DNA from: JACVRM01 sp036824245
GTDB lineage: Bacteria > Actinomycetota > Thermoleophilia > Gaiellales > Gaiellaceae
NCBI GenBank assembly: GCA_036824245.1
Contig: DAITAO010000007.1
Coordinates: 1-64,000 of the forward strand
Reading direction: 5' to 3'
DNA length: 64,000 nt
The first letter of the stretch is position 1. Every line of letters begins with the position of its first letter. Both the position numbers and the translations under genes were made by a program. The notes under the pieces were generated by a model. That model did no database searches, was not told where the DNA came from, and was given only the letters and a program-made list of their open reading frames with translations. This document shows, piece by piece, positions 49,370 through 58,111 of the stretch.

Positions 49370-50359
49370 TCAAATCGCCACCACGAGTGCTGCTGTGACG
49401 ACGGCATTGATCGTGGCCACCGGGAGCAGGATTTTCCAGCCGAAGTCCATCAGCTGGTCGTAGCGCAGCCGCGGTAGGGACGCGCGTATCCAGATGAACA
49501 CGCACACGAAGACGAAGACCTTGAGGACGAACCAAAGCGGCCCGTAGTCGTCGCCGATCGGCCCGTCCCAGCCGCCGAAGAAGAGCGTCACGCACAGCGC
49601 CGAGAGAGTCAGCATGTTGATGTACTCGGCGGTCTGGAAGAGTCCCCAGCGCATGCCGCTGTACTCGGTCTGGTAGCCGGCGACGAGCTCGGTGTCCGCT
49701 TCGGGCAGGTCGAACGGCGCACGGTTCGTCTCGGCGACGCCGGCCACGAAGAAGACCAGGAGCCCGACGATCTGCGGCGCGGCGTACCACCAGCCGTCCT
49801 CCTGCGCGTTGACGATCTCGACCAGCGACAGCGAGCCCGCCATCAGCACCACGCCGAGCACGCTCAAAGCCAGCGACACCTCGTACGAGACGAGCTGGGC
49901 GCAGGTACGCATCGAGCCGAGCAGTGAGAATTTCGAGTCCGACGCCCAGCCGCCCACGATGAAGCCGTAGATGCCCAGCGAGCCGAGCGCGAAGAGCAGG
50001 ATGAGCGAGATGGGCACATCTGCGATCACGCCCGAGATGTCGTAGTCGCCCACTGTCCAGCCTGGTCCCCAGGGGATGACTGCGAAGGCCGCGATCGCCG
50101 TGGCCGCGGACAGGAGCGGCGCCCCGATGTAGAGCACGTCGACGCCGGTCGGCGGGTAGTAGCTCTCCTTGCGGATCAGCTTGATGAGGTCGGCGATCGG
50201 CTGGAGCAGACCATACGGGCCGGCTCGGTTCGGGCCGTAGCGGAGCTGCATGCGCCCGAGCAGCTTGCGCTCGAGCCATGTCGTGTACGCGAACGCTGCC
50301 ATGACGAGGTTGACGATCACGAGGGACTTGGCCACGTCGATCCACCACGGCTCGTTCAC
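49370..50359 (-). CDS. nuoH: NADH-quinone oxidoreductase subunit H
   Basis: Quinone-site membrane subunit of complex I, 329 residues with eight helices. Signatures are RMQLRYGPNRAGPYGLLQPI, GWASDSKFSLLGSMRTCAQL and VAETNRAPFDLPEADTELVA, the acidic E-channel loop. RASLPRLRYDQLMDFGWK closes the protein. GTG 50359 overlaps the nuoG stop by 4 nt. Confidence 0.96.
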   Translation of the reverse strand: MNEPWWIDVAKSLVIVNLVMAAFAYTTWLERKLLGRMQLRYGPNRAGPYGLLQPIADLIKLIRKESYYPPTGVDVLYIGAPLLSAATAIAAFAVIPWGPGWTVGDYDISGVIADVPISLILLFALGSLGIYGFIVGGWASDSKFSLLGSMRTCAQLVSYEVSLALSVLGVVLMAGSLSLVEIVNAQEDGWWYAAPQIVGLLVFFVAGVAETNRAPFDLPEADTELVAGYQTEYSGMRWGLFQTAEYINMLTLSALCVTLFFGGWDGPIGDDYGPLWFVLKVFVFVCVFIWIRASLPRLRYDQLMDFGWKILLPVATINAVVTAALVVAI

Positions 50360-52608
50360 GCCACGGCACCCTCTTCGACGTCGGTTCGGACGGGCGCGAC
50401 GTCGACGTATAGGCCGAGGCCGACGGCGTATTCCTCGGCGATGCGCACCACGCCGGCCGCAAGCTCCTTCCTGGCCATCGCGCGTAGTGCGATGGCAGTC
50501 CCGTTCGACCTCACGATCACGTTGTCCCCGGTCGCGATGTCGCGTGCCGCCGCATCCTTTTCCGACAGCTCGACTGCCCGGGCCGGGCGCTGGAATTCCA
50601 GCTCCGGCACGCGCTCCACTGCCGGGCCTGCGAAGAGCGGCCGGTACGTGACGAGCCGCAATCCGGCGCCGTCCTCCTCGTGCGCGCTGAGCTCGTCCGG
50701 CGCCTCTGCCGCCGGCGGCTGGACGCGTCCAGGCAGGACGGCCTGGTCGGCGACGTCGCCGAAGCCGAGTCCGCCGTAGCCGCGGCTCGAGAGCTCGGCG
50801 AACAGGTCGGGTATGTGGTGCGGGATGTCGACGCCGACCCGTCGTCCCAGCTCGGCGATGACGCCCACCTCGTCCGTTGCCGGCGGGATGGAGGCGCGCC
50901 GCAGGCGCTGCAGGCGGCCCTCGAGGTTGAGACTCGTGCCGTCGCGCTCCAGGTAGCTCGTTCCGGGCAGCAGCAGGTCGACCCAGCCGACGAGCGGCCG
51001 CCGGTACTGCGCGAACGCGATTACCGCATCGGCGTGCTCTGCGAGCGAGCGCACGCTCGGGTCGGCCGCAGCCTCGTCTCCCGACACGACGAGCAGCCGG
51101 ATGGGGTGCGGATCGTGCTCGTCCGCGTCCTCACAGCACGCCCACGCATCGGCGACGCCCCGGGCGTTGGGCGTGGCTGGCAAGTAGAACGCAGCGCAGC
51201 CTTCGCGGTCCGCGAACCCCAGGGCTCGCGCGCACGCCGCCAGCTCGGTGCCGCCGTCGCCGCCCGGGCTGGACCAGATGAGCACTGCCCGCTCGCTGGC
51301 GCGCAGCCTGCGGGCGAGTGCACTCCGGCCGGCCGCCAGGCGGCGGCAGGCCTCGGAGGCGCTCCCCGGTGGTGCCTGGACGGAACCGGCTACGCCGACC
51401 GTCACCACGTCGGCGCCCTTTCGGCTCGCCGAGCGCATCCAAAGGTCGACGATCGGCGCCCGCTCCGCGACTGGATCGTCGCCGATCACCACGACGAGCT
51501 CGGCATCGCGGATAGTCGAGAGCGGCCCACGGAAGGCGTCGAGCGCCGGGCTGGTCGGCTCCGGGAGCAATGCGGAATGAGCGCCTAGCCCGCCGCGCAG
51601 AAGGCGTCCCAGTGCGTAGGCCTGCTCGACCGTCTCGGAGCCTGACAGGGCGGTGACGATGCGTCCCTCGGCGCCGCGTAGGAGCTCCTCCGCCCTGTCG
51701 AGCGCCTGCTCCCACGAGAGCTCCTCGAAGCGCCGCGGGCCTGCTTTCCGTAGCGGCGCAGTAACGCGGTCGTTGGCGTACAGCGACGGGTAGGCGAAGC
51801 GTCCCTTGTCGCACAGCCACCCCTCGTCGACCTCGGGGTGGTTGCGGCTCAGGACACGCTTGACCTTGCCTTCGCGCGTGGTGACCGTGATGTTGCAGCC
51901 GACCGGACATAGCCCGCAGACGGTCGGCACGTTCTGGATCTCCCACGGCCGCGCGTCGAAGCGGTAGGTCGTGGACGTGAGCGCGCCGACCGGGCAGAGC
52001 TCGATCACGTTGCCCGAGAATGGCGCCCGGTACGGCTCGTCCTCGAACGTGGCGATCATCGAATGCGCGCCGCGCTCGCGGGCGATCAGCTGGCCGTCCT
52101 CCGCAACGTTCTCCGAGAACCGCGTGCAGCGGTAGCAGAGGATGCAACGGTCGCGGTCGAGGGCGATCAGCGGACTGATGGGGATCGGCTTGTCGAACGT
52201 CCGCTTGAGAAACGTCATGCGCGTCGAGCCCGGGCCCCAACGGAAGGTGAGGTCCTGCAGCGGGCACTCGCCGCCCTTGTCGCAGACTGGGCAGTCGAGA
52301 GGGTGATTGATGAGCAGGAACTCGAGCGTCGCGTTCTGGCCGTCCGCGGCCTGCTCGGAGGTCTGCGCGGTACGGACGACCAGGCCGTCCTGGGCGGTCA
52401 GCGTGCAGCCGGCCTGCAGCTTCGGCATCCCCTCGACCTCCACGAGGCACATGCGGCAGGCGCCGACGGCCGCCCCGAGCCGCGGCTCGTAGCAGAAGAC
52501 GGGAATCTCGATACCGGCCTGTATGGCCGTCTCGACGAGCCCCTGGCCCCTGGGCGCCTCGACCTCGCGCCCGTCGATCGAGACGCTGACGAGCTCGGGC
52601 GTGCTCAT
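50356..52608 (-). CDS. nuoG: NADH-quinone oxidoreductase subunit G
   Basis: Large electron-transfer subunit of complex I, 750 residues. The N-terminus has the 2Fe-2S set (PVFCYEPR, GACRMCLVEVEG), the His-Cys3 cluster (HPLDCPVCDKGGECPLQD) and the 4Fe-4S set (DRCILCYRCTRFSE, ELCPVGAL). A further CGLCPVGCN with a distant LCDKGR forms cluster N7, which many complexes I lack. The C-terminal molybdopterin-oxidoreductase-like half has no metal cofactor role and is divergent. Confidence 0.95.
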   Translation of the reverse strand: MSTPELVSVSIDGREVEAPRGQGLVETAIQAGIEIPVFCYEPRLGAAVGACRMCLVEVEGMPKLQAGCTLTAQDGLVVRTAQTSEQAADGQNATLEFLLINHPLDCPVCDKGGECPLQDLTFRWGPGSTRMTFLKRTFDKPIPISPLIALDRDRCILCYRCTRFSENVAEDGQLIARERGAHSMIATFEDEPYRAPFSGNVIELCPVGALTSTTYRFDARPWEIQNVPTVCGLCPVGCNITVTTREGKVKRVLSRNHPEVDEGWLCDKGRFAYPSLYANDRVTAPLRKAGPRRFEELSWEQALDRAEELLRGAEGRIVTALSGSETVEQAYALGRLLRGGLGAHSALLPEPTSPALDAFRGPLSTIRDAELVVVIGDDPVAERAPIVDLWMRSASRKGADVVTVGVAGSVQAPPGSASEACRRLAAGRSALARRLRASERAVLIWSSPGGDGGTELAACARALGFADREGCAAFYLPATPNARGVADAWACCEDADEHDPHPIRLLVVSGDEAAADPSVRSLAEHADAVIAFAQYRRPLVGWVDLLLPGTSYLERDGTSLNLEGRLQRLRRASIPPATDEVGVIAELGRRVGVDIPHHIPDLFAELSSRGYGGLGFGDVADQAVLPGRVQPPAAEAPDELSAHEEDGAGLRLVTYRPLFAGPAVERVPELEFQRPARAVELSEKDAAARDIATGDNVIVRSNGTAIALRAMARKELAAGVVRIAEEYAVGLGLYVDVAPVRTDVEEGAVA

Positions 52609-52651
52609 CGCACACCTCGGCTCTCAGCAGTGACCGTCACTGTTACGGCCG

Positions 52652-53971
52652 TCACGCCGGGACCTCGGCCGCCACCGGGCTGTGTGCGCGCTGGTTTACC
52701 GGCGCCATTAGGTTCTCGAGCGTCGACCGGCCCTTGAATGGGCAGCCGCCGCGGTCGATGTGCTCCTGGAACTCGTCGCGGAAACGGTCGACGTAGGCTG
52801 CGACGGGCGCCGCGGCGAAGTCGCCCAGGGCGCAGAGGCTCTTGCCCAGCACGCGATCGCACATCGACACCAGCAGCTCCAGGTCGCCGGGCTTGCCACG
52901 GCCCTCTTCGATCCTCTCGAGCAGCTGCACCATCCAGCGCGTTCCCTCGCGGCACGGCGTGCACTTCCCGCACGACTCGTGCATGTAGAACTGGGTCGCC
53001 CGCAGGGCGAGCTGCACCATGCAGCAGCGGTCGTCGATGACGATCACGGCCGCCGCGCCGAGCTGCGAGCCTGCCTCTGCGACGGAGGCGATGTCGAGCG
53101 GCGTGTCGATCTGATCGGGCATCAGCACCGGCACCGACGAGCCCCCGGGGATGATCGCCTTGAGCGTGCGGCCAGCGTCGAGCCCCCCACCCAGGTCGTA
53201 GATCAGTTCCCGCAAGGGCGTGCCGAGCTCGAGCTCGTAGTTGCCCGGCCGGCGGATGTTCCCGGAGAGCGAGAAGACAATCGTGCCCGGTGAGTTCTCG
53301 GGGCCGAGGCTCGCGTACCACGCGGCGCCCCTCTGGATGATGGGCGGCACCGTCGCGATCGTCTGGACGTTGTTGATCAGCGTCGGCGACGCGTAGAGAC
53401 CCGAGACGGCGGGGAAGGGCGGGCGGGAGCGCGGCTGCCCGCGCTTGCCCTCCAGGGATTCCAGGAGCGCCGACTCCTCGCCGCAGATGTACGCGCCGGC
53501 ACCGCGGTGCAGGACGATGGTGACGTCGCCGAGCAGGTTCGCGGCCCGCACCTGCTCGAGGGCCGGCTGTAGCACCTCGAAGCAGTCCAGGTACTCGCCG
53601 CGGAGATAGATGAACACGTTCTGCGACTCGATGGCGTGCGCCGTGATCAGGCAGCCCTCGATCAGCCGGTGCGGGACGCGCAGCATGATCTCGCGGTCCT
53701 TGAACGTCCCCGGCTCGGACTCGTCGGCGTTGACGACCAGGTAGGTCGGCTTTGCCGTTCCCTTGGCCAGGAAGCTCGCCTTGCGGCCCATCGGGAAGCC
53801 GGCGCCGCCGCGGCCGCGCAGGTTTGCGCCGGTGATCTCGTCTACGACGGCCGTCGGCTCCATCCGGCGGGCGCGGTCGAGCGCCTGGTACCCGCCGACC
53901 GCCCGGTACTCGTCGAGCTTGCTCAGGTCGCGCTCGTAGGCGCCTTCGAGAACGACCTCGAGCCTAGGCAC
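52652..53971 (-). CDS. nuoF: NADH-quinone oxidoreductase subunit F
   Basis: NADH-oxidising flavoprotein subunit, 439 residues. LRGRGGAGFPMGRK is the NADH/FMN loop, YLVVNADESEPGTFKDRE binds FMN, AYICGEESALLESLEG follows, and the 4Fe-4S (N3) ligands are SCGKCTPCREGT and the later Cys in SLCALGDFA. GTG 53971 overlaps the nuoE stop by 8 nt. Confidence 0.96.
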   Translation of the reverse strand: MPRLEVVLEGAYERDLSKLDEYRAVGGYQALDRARRMEPTAVVDEITGANLRGRGGAGFPMGRKASFLAKGTAKPTYLVVNADESEPGTFKDREIMLRVPHRLIEGCLITAHAIESQNVFIYLRGEYLDCFEVLQPALEQVRAANLLGDVTIVLHRGAGAYICGEESALLESLEGKRGQPRSRPPFPAVSGLYASPTLINNVQTIATVPPIIQRGAAWYASLGPENSPGTIVFSLSGNIRRPGNYELELGTPLRELIYDLGGGLDAGRTLKAIIPGGSSVPVLMPDQIDTPLDIASVAEAGSQLGAAAVIVIDDRCCMVQLALRATQFYMHESCGKCTPCREGTRWMVQLLERIEEGRGKPGDLELLVSMCDRVLGKSLCALGDFAAAPVAAYVDRFRDEFQEHIDRGGCPFKGRSTLENLMAPVNQRAHSPVAAEVPA

Positions 53972-54434
53972 CGCGGATCTCCGCGACGATTCCGGGTACG
54001 TCGTCCGGATTGACCGGCTCGCGGTAGCGGTGATCGACGGCCACCACGGTGCCCCATCCGCAGCCCCCGGCGCACTCGACGGTGCGCAGCGTGAAGCCGC
54101 CGTCCTCGGTGGTCTCGCCCGCCTGCACGCCGAGCTCCTCCTGGAAGGCCTCGAGCACCTGCTGAGCCCCCAGCAGCCCGCAGGAGATGTTGGTGCAGAC
54201 CTCGATCAGGTGTCGCCCGACCGGCTCCAGATGGAACATGTCGTAGAAGGACGCCACCGACTGGCAGTAGGCAGGCGTGACGCCGAGCGCGGCGGCCACC
54301 TCGCGCAGCGCCTCGGGCGGCAGCCAGCCGTAGCGTTGCTGTGCGAGGCGCAGCGCCGGCAGGGTCGCCGAGCGCGGATCGGGATACTCGGCCATCACCG
54401 CGCGTATTGCCTTGGCGAGCGGGCGAGCGCTCAC
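53964..54434 (-). CDS. nuoE: NADH-quinone oxidoreductase subunit E
   Basis: Thioredoxin-like subunit with 2Fe-2S cluster N1a, 156 residues. Ligands are in EVCTNISCGLLG and VECAGGCGWG; the N-terminal helices include LRLAQQRYGWLPPEALREVA. GTG 54434 is preferred because a GGGAGG site lies 6 nt upstream. An in-frame ATG at 54515 would overlap the nuoD end and add 27 atypical residues. Confidence 0.93.
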   Translation of the reverse strand: MSARPLAKAIRAVMAEYPDPRSATLPALRLAQQRYGWLPPEALREVAAALGVTPAYCQSVASFYDMFHLEPVGRHLIEVCTNISCGLLGAQQVLEAFQEELGVQAGETTEDGGFTLRTVECAGGCGWGTVVAVDHRYREPVNPDDVPGIVAEIRGA

Positions 54435-54504
54435 CCGATCCTCCCGAGCGAGATGAAGGCGCAAGATCGCACCCGCGGAAGATGCGGAGCGCTCCGCGCC
54501 GAGG

Positions 54505-55794
54505 TCACCGATCAACCTCCCCCATGACGCTGTCCAGCGAGCCGACGATCGCGATGAAGTCGGCGATCAGCGCGTCCCTCATGCAGGTGGCGGTCGCCTC
54601 GAGCGCCGCGAAGGAGGGCGCACGGAACTTCACGCGCCACGGCCGGGGCCCGCCGTCCGACACGACGTAACAGCCCAGCTCGCCGCGCGGGGACTCGATC
54701 GTCGTGTAGATCTCGCCCTCTGGCACGAGGTAGCCCTCCGTGACGATCTTGAAATGGTGGATGAGCGACTCCATGGAGGTGTGCAGCTCGTGGCGCGGCG
54801 GCAGCACCACCTTGCGGTCGTCGGCGATCCACGGTTCCCCCTCCATCGCCTCGAGCCGGTCGAGGCATTGCGAGACGATGCGCGTCGACTCGCGCATCTC
54901 TTCCATGTGCACCCGGTAGCGGTCGTAGACGTCGCCGTTGTGGTAGACGGGTACGCGAAAATCGAGCTCGCCGTAGGAGAGGTACGGCTGGTCCTTGCGC
55001 AGGTCCCAGTTGATCCCCGAAGCGCGCAGGACCGGCCCCGATTGGCCGAGCGCGATGGCGTCGTCGGCCGACAGGAGGCCGATGCCCTGCGTGCGCTCCA
55101 GCCAGATCTCGTTACGGTCGACGAGCGCCTCGTACTCGTCGACCGCCCGCGGCATCCAGTCCACGAACTTGCGGCACTCCGGGAAGAAGCCCGGCGGGAT
55201 GTCCTCGGAGAGGCCGCCCGCCTGGAAGTAGCGCGTGTGCATGCGCGCTCCGGTGACCAGCTCGAAGAGGTCGAGGATCAGATCACGCTCGCGGAACGTG
55301 TACCAGAACATCGAAATGGCTCCGAGCTCGAGCGCGGCCGTGCCGAGCCAGACCAGGTGCGAGTGGATCCTGTTCAGCTCGCAGAGCAGCGTGCGCATCC
55401 ACGACGCCTTGCGCGGCACCTCGATGCCGAGCAGCTTCTCGATGGCGAGCACGAAGACGAGCTCGTTGTTCTGGAAGGAGACGTAGTCGATCCGCTCTGG
55501 GTACGTGATCGCCTTCCACCACGTCTTCTGCTCCATGTTCTTCTCGAAGCCGGTATGCAGGTAGCCGACGACCGCCCGCAGGCCGACCACGCGCTCGCCT
55601 GACAGCTCGACGACGAGCCTCAGCACACCGTGCATGGAAGGGTGGTTCGGCCCGAAGTTCACCTCGAGCACGTCGCCGCTCTCTCGCAGTGCCTGCGGCA
55701 CCTCGAGAATGGTCGGAACTCGTGCCGGGATGCGCGTGCCCTCGTAGATCGAGCGCGGCTCGCTGGTCCTCTCGGGGCGCTCGGCGATCGCCAC
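54505..55794 (-). CDS. nuoD: NADH-quinone oxidoreductase subunit D
   Basis: Quinone-binding 49-kDa-type subunit, 429 residues. The block VNFGPNHPSMHGVLRLVVEL holds the quinone-site histidine, GYLHTGFEKNMEQKTWW and YPERIDYVSFQNNELVF follow, and DVGAITPPL-like MFWYTFRERD is present in altered form. The C-terminus ends SLDSVMGEVDR as usual. GTG 55794 is 9 nt after the nuoC stop; the first 40 residues are a variable extension. Confidence 0.95.
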   Translation of the reverse strand: MAIAERPERTSEPRSIYEGTRIPARVPTILEVPQALRESGDVLEVNFGPNHPSMHGVLRLVVELSGERVVGLRAVVGYLHTGFEKNMEQKTWWKAITYPERIDYVSFQNNELVFVLAIEKLLGIEVPRKASWMRTLLCELNRIHSHLVWLGTAALELGAISMFWYTFRERDLILDLFELVTGARMHTRYFQAGGLSEDIPPGFFPECRKFVDWMPRAVDEYEALVDRNEIWLERTQGIGLLSADDAIALGQSGPVLRASGINWDLRKDQPYLSYGELDFRVPVYHNGDVYDRYRVHMEEMRESTRIVSQCLDRLEAMEGEPWIADDRKVVLPPRHELHTSMESLIHHFKIVTEGYLVPEGEIYTTIESPRGELGCYVVSDGGPRPWRVKFRAPSFAALEATATCMRDALIADFIAIVGSLDSVMGEVDR

Positions 55795-55803
55795 GTTGCC
55801 GCC

Positions 55804-56550
55804 TTACTCCTCGCCTGAGAAGCGCACCGGCTCCCCGCCGATCGCGTAGTCCTTGCGCAGCGGGTGACCGACCCAGTCGTCCTCCATGAGGATGCGCGTC
55901 AAATTGGGATGCTCTGTGAAGGGGATGCCCATCAGGTCGTAGGCCTCCCTTTCGTGCCAGTCGGCAGTAGGCCAGACGCTGACGACGCTCGGTACCGGCT
56001 CTCCATCATCGAGCCACACCTGTACGCGTAGGCGCGATGCTCCCTCGCGCACCTGGCCGGCAACGGCTCCGGAGTCGGCGGCTCCAGCCGTCGACCCAAT
56101 CGCTACGCCGTCTGCCGCCTCCTCGTCTCGCCCGGCTCCGCCGTCGCCTGACGCCGCCGGCGGCACAGTGCTCTCCGGGGCCGCGTTGCCTGACACTGTG
56201 CCCTCCGGCCCCGCACCGCCAGCGGCGCCCCAGGAACGCGACCGGGGAGCGAGTGCGAGCAGGTGGTAGTTGACCGAGAAGCGTTTTGGCTTCCCCTCGG
56301 GCAGCCGCGCGTAGCCCTGGGAGCCGGGCGCGTTGATGTCGCGGCCGGCGGCGGTGCCGATGTAGCCCGCCACGCCGCGCTCGCCCCAGCCCAGGTAGTC
56401 GGTTGCGCTGACGTCCGAGAGAAACCAGAAGCCGAGCTCGTCACGCAGGTGCACGCACGCCTCCACGAGCCGCTCGGCGTCGACGACGATCGTCGTCTCC
56501 CCGTAGGCATCTCGCGTCTCAACGAGTCCCGGGACGCTGTCGTACTTCAA
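55804..56550 (-). CDS. nuoC: NADH-quinone oxidoreductase subunit C with in-frame insertion
   Basis: 30-kDa-type subunit that docks NuoD, 248 residues. The core is normal: LSDVSATDYLGWGERG, KRFSVNYHLLALAPRSR, then LRVQVWLDDGEPVPSV, WHEREAYDLMGIPFTEHPNL and WVGHPLRKDYAIGGEPV. Between APRSR (residue 105) and LRVQVW (about 174) lies a Gly/Ala/Glu-rich stretch of about 66 residues absent from ordinary NuoC. Repeat copy 2 lies inside it. The joint falls in a beta-turn, so the fold can probably tolerate it. ATG overlaps the nuoB stop. Confidence 0.93.
   Translation of the reverse strand: MKYDSVPGLVETRDAYGETTIVVDAERLVEACVHLRDELGFWFLSDVSATDYLGWGERGVAGYIGTAAGRDINAPGSQGYARLPEGKPKRFSVNYHLLALAPRSRSWGAAGGAGPEGTVSGNAAPESTVPPAASGDGGAGRDEEAADGVAIGSTAGAADSGAVAGQVREGASRLRVQVWLDDGEPVPSVVSVWPTADWHEREAYDLMGIPFTEHPNLTRILMEDDWVGHPLRKDYAIGGEPVRFSGEE
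56131..56241. repeat. dispersed repeat element, copy 2 (in frame inside nuoC)
   Basis: A 111-bp copy (37 codons, so frame is kept) of the element at 49203-49312. It contains a 9-bp dyad, GGCACAGTG at 56162-56170 and CACTGTGCC at 56194-56202, which is degraded in copy 1. Translated in the nuoC frame it gives GPEGTVSGNAAPESTVPPA and SGDGGAG. Confidence 0.75.
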
Positions 56551-57128
56551 CTCGCCACCCCGCGCAGCTCATAGGCAGGCGGGATGCCCGCCTGCACCTT
56601 CTCGTGGAGGCGCACGATGCCCTCCATGAGCGCTTCCGGCCGCGGCGGGCAGCCGGGCACGTGGACATCGACGGCGACGATCTTGTCCACGCCCTGCAGC
56701 ACGGCGTAGTTGTTGAACATGCCTCCCGAGCTCGCGCACGCGCCCATGGCGATCACCCACTTCGGCTCGAGCATCTGGTCGTAGATCTGGCGAAGCGGAG
56801 CGGCCATCTTGTGCGCGACGCGCCCCGAGACGATCAGCAGATCGGCTTGCCGCGGCGACGAGCGAAAGGCCTCCATGCCGAAGCGCGCAATGTCGTACCG
56901 CGCGGAGACGATCGCCATCATCTCGATCGCGCAGCAGGCGAGCCCGAACGTGTCCGGCCACATGGACTTCGACTGCGCCCAGGCGATCGCCTTGTCCATG
57001 GTCGTGAGCATCAGCTTCTGCTCCAGGTCGCCGCCCAGCTCCTGCTCGAACACGCCGGGGCCGCGCTCGCGCATCAGCACTCGCTCGGAGCGCAGGCCGA
57101 AATCGGCGAGCCGCTTCTCGCCCTTCAC
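56547..57128 (-). CDS. nuoB: NADH-quinone oxidoreductase subunit B
   Basis: PSST-type subunit with terminal cluster N2, 193 residues. Cluster ligands are in GLACCAIEMM (tandem cysteines), MGACASSGGMF and VPGCPPRPEAL. GTG 57128 overlaps the nuoA TGA as GTGA. The N-terminal extension of about 35 residues before KLMLTTMDKAIAWAQ is somewhat longer than average. Confidence 0.96.
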   Translation of the reverse strand: MKGEKRLADFGLRSERVLMRERGPGVFEQELGGDLEQKLMLTTMDKAIAWAQSKSMWPDTFGLACCAIEMMAIVSARYDIARFGMEAFRSSPRQADLLIVSGRVAHKMAAPLRQIYDQMLEPKWVIAMGACASSGGMFNNYAVLQGVDKIVAVDVHVPGCPPRPEALMEGIVRLHEKVQAGIPPAYELRGVAS

Positions 57129-57487
57129 CGCCACTGCAGCGCTCCCTTGCGCCAGATGTAGACGTAGGCGAGCACGAGGATGCCGATGAAGAACAGGAAC
57201 TCCCAGAACGCAAACCAGCCGAGCGGCTCCAGGACGACCGCAAGCGGATAGAGAAACACGATCTCGATGTCGAAGACGATGAAGAGCATCGCCGTCAGGT
57301 AGAAGCTGACCGTGAAGCGCTGTTCGGGCGGCGGGCCGAGGGAAACGCCCGACTCGAACGGGAGCATGCGCGACCGGTTCCGAGAGCGCGGCCGCTGCGC
57401 GAAGACGAACGACATGAGGATCATGGATGCCGGGATGATCACCGCGAGGGCGCCGTAGATCAGGAACGGCAGCCACCGATCGAGCAT
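57125..57487 (-). CDS. nuoA: NADH-quinone oxidoreductase subunit A
   Basis: First gene of the operon: three-helix membrane subunit, 120 residues. FESGVSLGPPPEQRFTVSFY (loop with the conserved Cys replaced by Val-Ser) and FIVFDIEIVFLYPLAV (acidic second helix) are diagnostic. ATG 57487 was chosen over an upstream GTG. The operon nuoABCDEFGHIJKLMN is complete and in the standard order. Confidence 0.95.
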   Translation of the reverse strand: MLDRWLPFLIYGALAVIIPASMILMSFVFAQRPRSRNRSRMLPFESGVSLGPPPEQRFTVSFYLTAMLFIVFDIEIVFLYPLAVVLEPLGWFAFWEFLFFIGILVLAYVYIWRKGALQWR

Positions 57488-57498
57488 CCGACGCGGGC

Positions 57499-57504
57499 AA
57501 GTTA
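57499..57504 (-). promoter_or_regulatory. -10 box TAACTT for the nuo operon
   Basis: On the minus strand TAACTT ends 11 nt before the nuoA ATG, predicting a 5' leader of only a few bases. The 141-nt divergent gap shared with erpA has no other clear signal. Confidence 0.4.
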
Positions 57505-57614
57505 CCAACTCCCCGGCGGCCGCACGAGGTCAAGCGAAAACCGCTCAACCGTGCGTGTACGCGCTGTTACAAAGTCGGGTTCCTCCGCGTACCTGCAAGA
57601 CCCGCCTGCCGCGC

Positions 57615-57620
57615 TACACT
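57615..57620 (+). promoter_or_regulatory. -10 box TACACT for erpA, leaderless
   Basis: TACACT ends 8 nt before the ATG at 57629. CTGCAA at 57593-57598 is a weak -35 candidate at 16 nt. Confidence 0.5.
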
Positions 57621-57628
57621 GAGTCTCG

Positions 57629-58042
57629 ATGGCAACCACCGAGCAGCCCGTCACGATTCTCTCGCTGACCGAGAGTGCGGCCGTCAAGATCAAGCAGCTG
57701 ATGGCGGAGGACTCCGACGAGGAGCTGGCAGTCCTGCGCATCGCGGTGCAGGGCGGTGGCTGCTCCGGCTTCCAGTACGCGCTCGGCTTCGACCGTGGCG
57801 CCCAGGAAGGCGACCATGAGATCACACTGCACGGCGTGGACGTCGTGGTCGACCCGTTCAGCGCGCCGTACCTCAAGGGCACGGAGATCGATTTCGTGGA
57901 CGGCCTGCAGGGCGGCTTCGCCATCAACAACCCGAACGTCTCGGCGGCCTGCGGCTGCGGTCACTCTTTCCAGGTCGATGACGAGACCGGCGAGCCGGTT
58001 GCCGATGCCGGCGCAGGCTGCGGCTCAGGCTGCAGCCACTAA
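57629..58042 (+). CDS. erpA: ErpA/IscA-type iron-sulfur cluster insertion protein
   Basis: A-type Fe-S carrier of 137 residues, well placed beside the Fe-S-rich nuo operon. The three ligand cysteines are Cys45 (GGGCSGFQY), Cys108 and Cys110 (AACGCGHSF). NPNVSAACGCG is the signature. The C-terminus has an unusual tail of about 25 residues ending AGCGSGCSH, which adds Cys131, Cys135 and a His that ordinary ErpA/IscA lack. Confidence 0.93.
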   Translation: MATTEQPVTILSLTESAAVKIKQLMAEDSDEELAVLRIAVQGGGCSGFQYALGFDRGAQEGDHEITLHGVDVVVDPFSAPYLKGTEIDFVDGLQGGFAINNPNVSAACGCGHSFQVDDETGEPVADAGAGCGSGCSH

Positions 58043-58111
58043 CCCGGATTTCCGTAGACAGCAGCCGGCGCAAGCCTTAATCTCCGCGCGTCAATCGAGC
58101 CGGAGGTCGCC

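Noticed and set aside
51131..52615. 494-codon minus-strand frame inside nuoG
   Set aside because: Out-of-frame shadow; the nuoG frame carries all cluster motifs.
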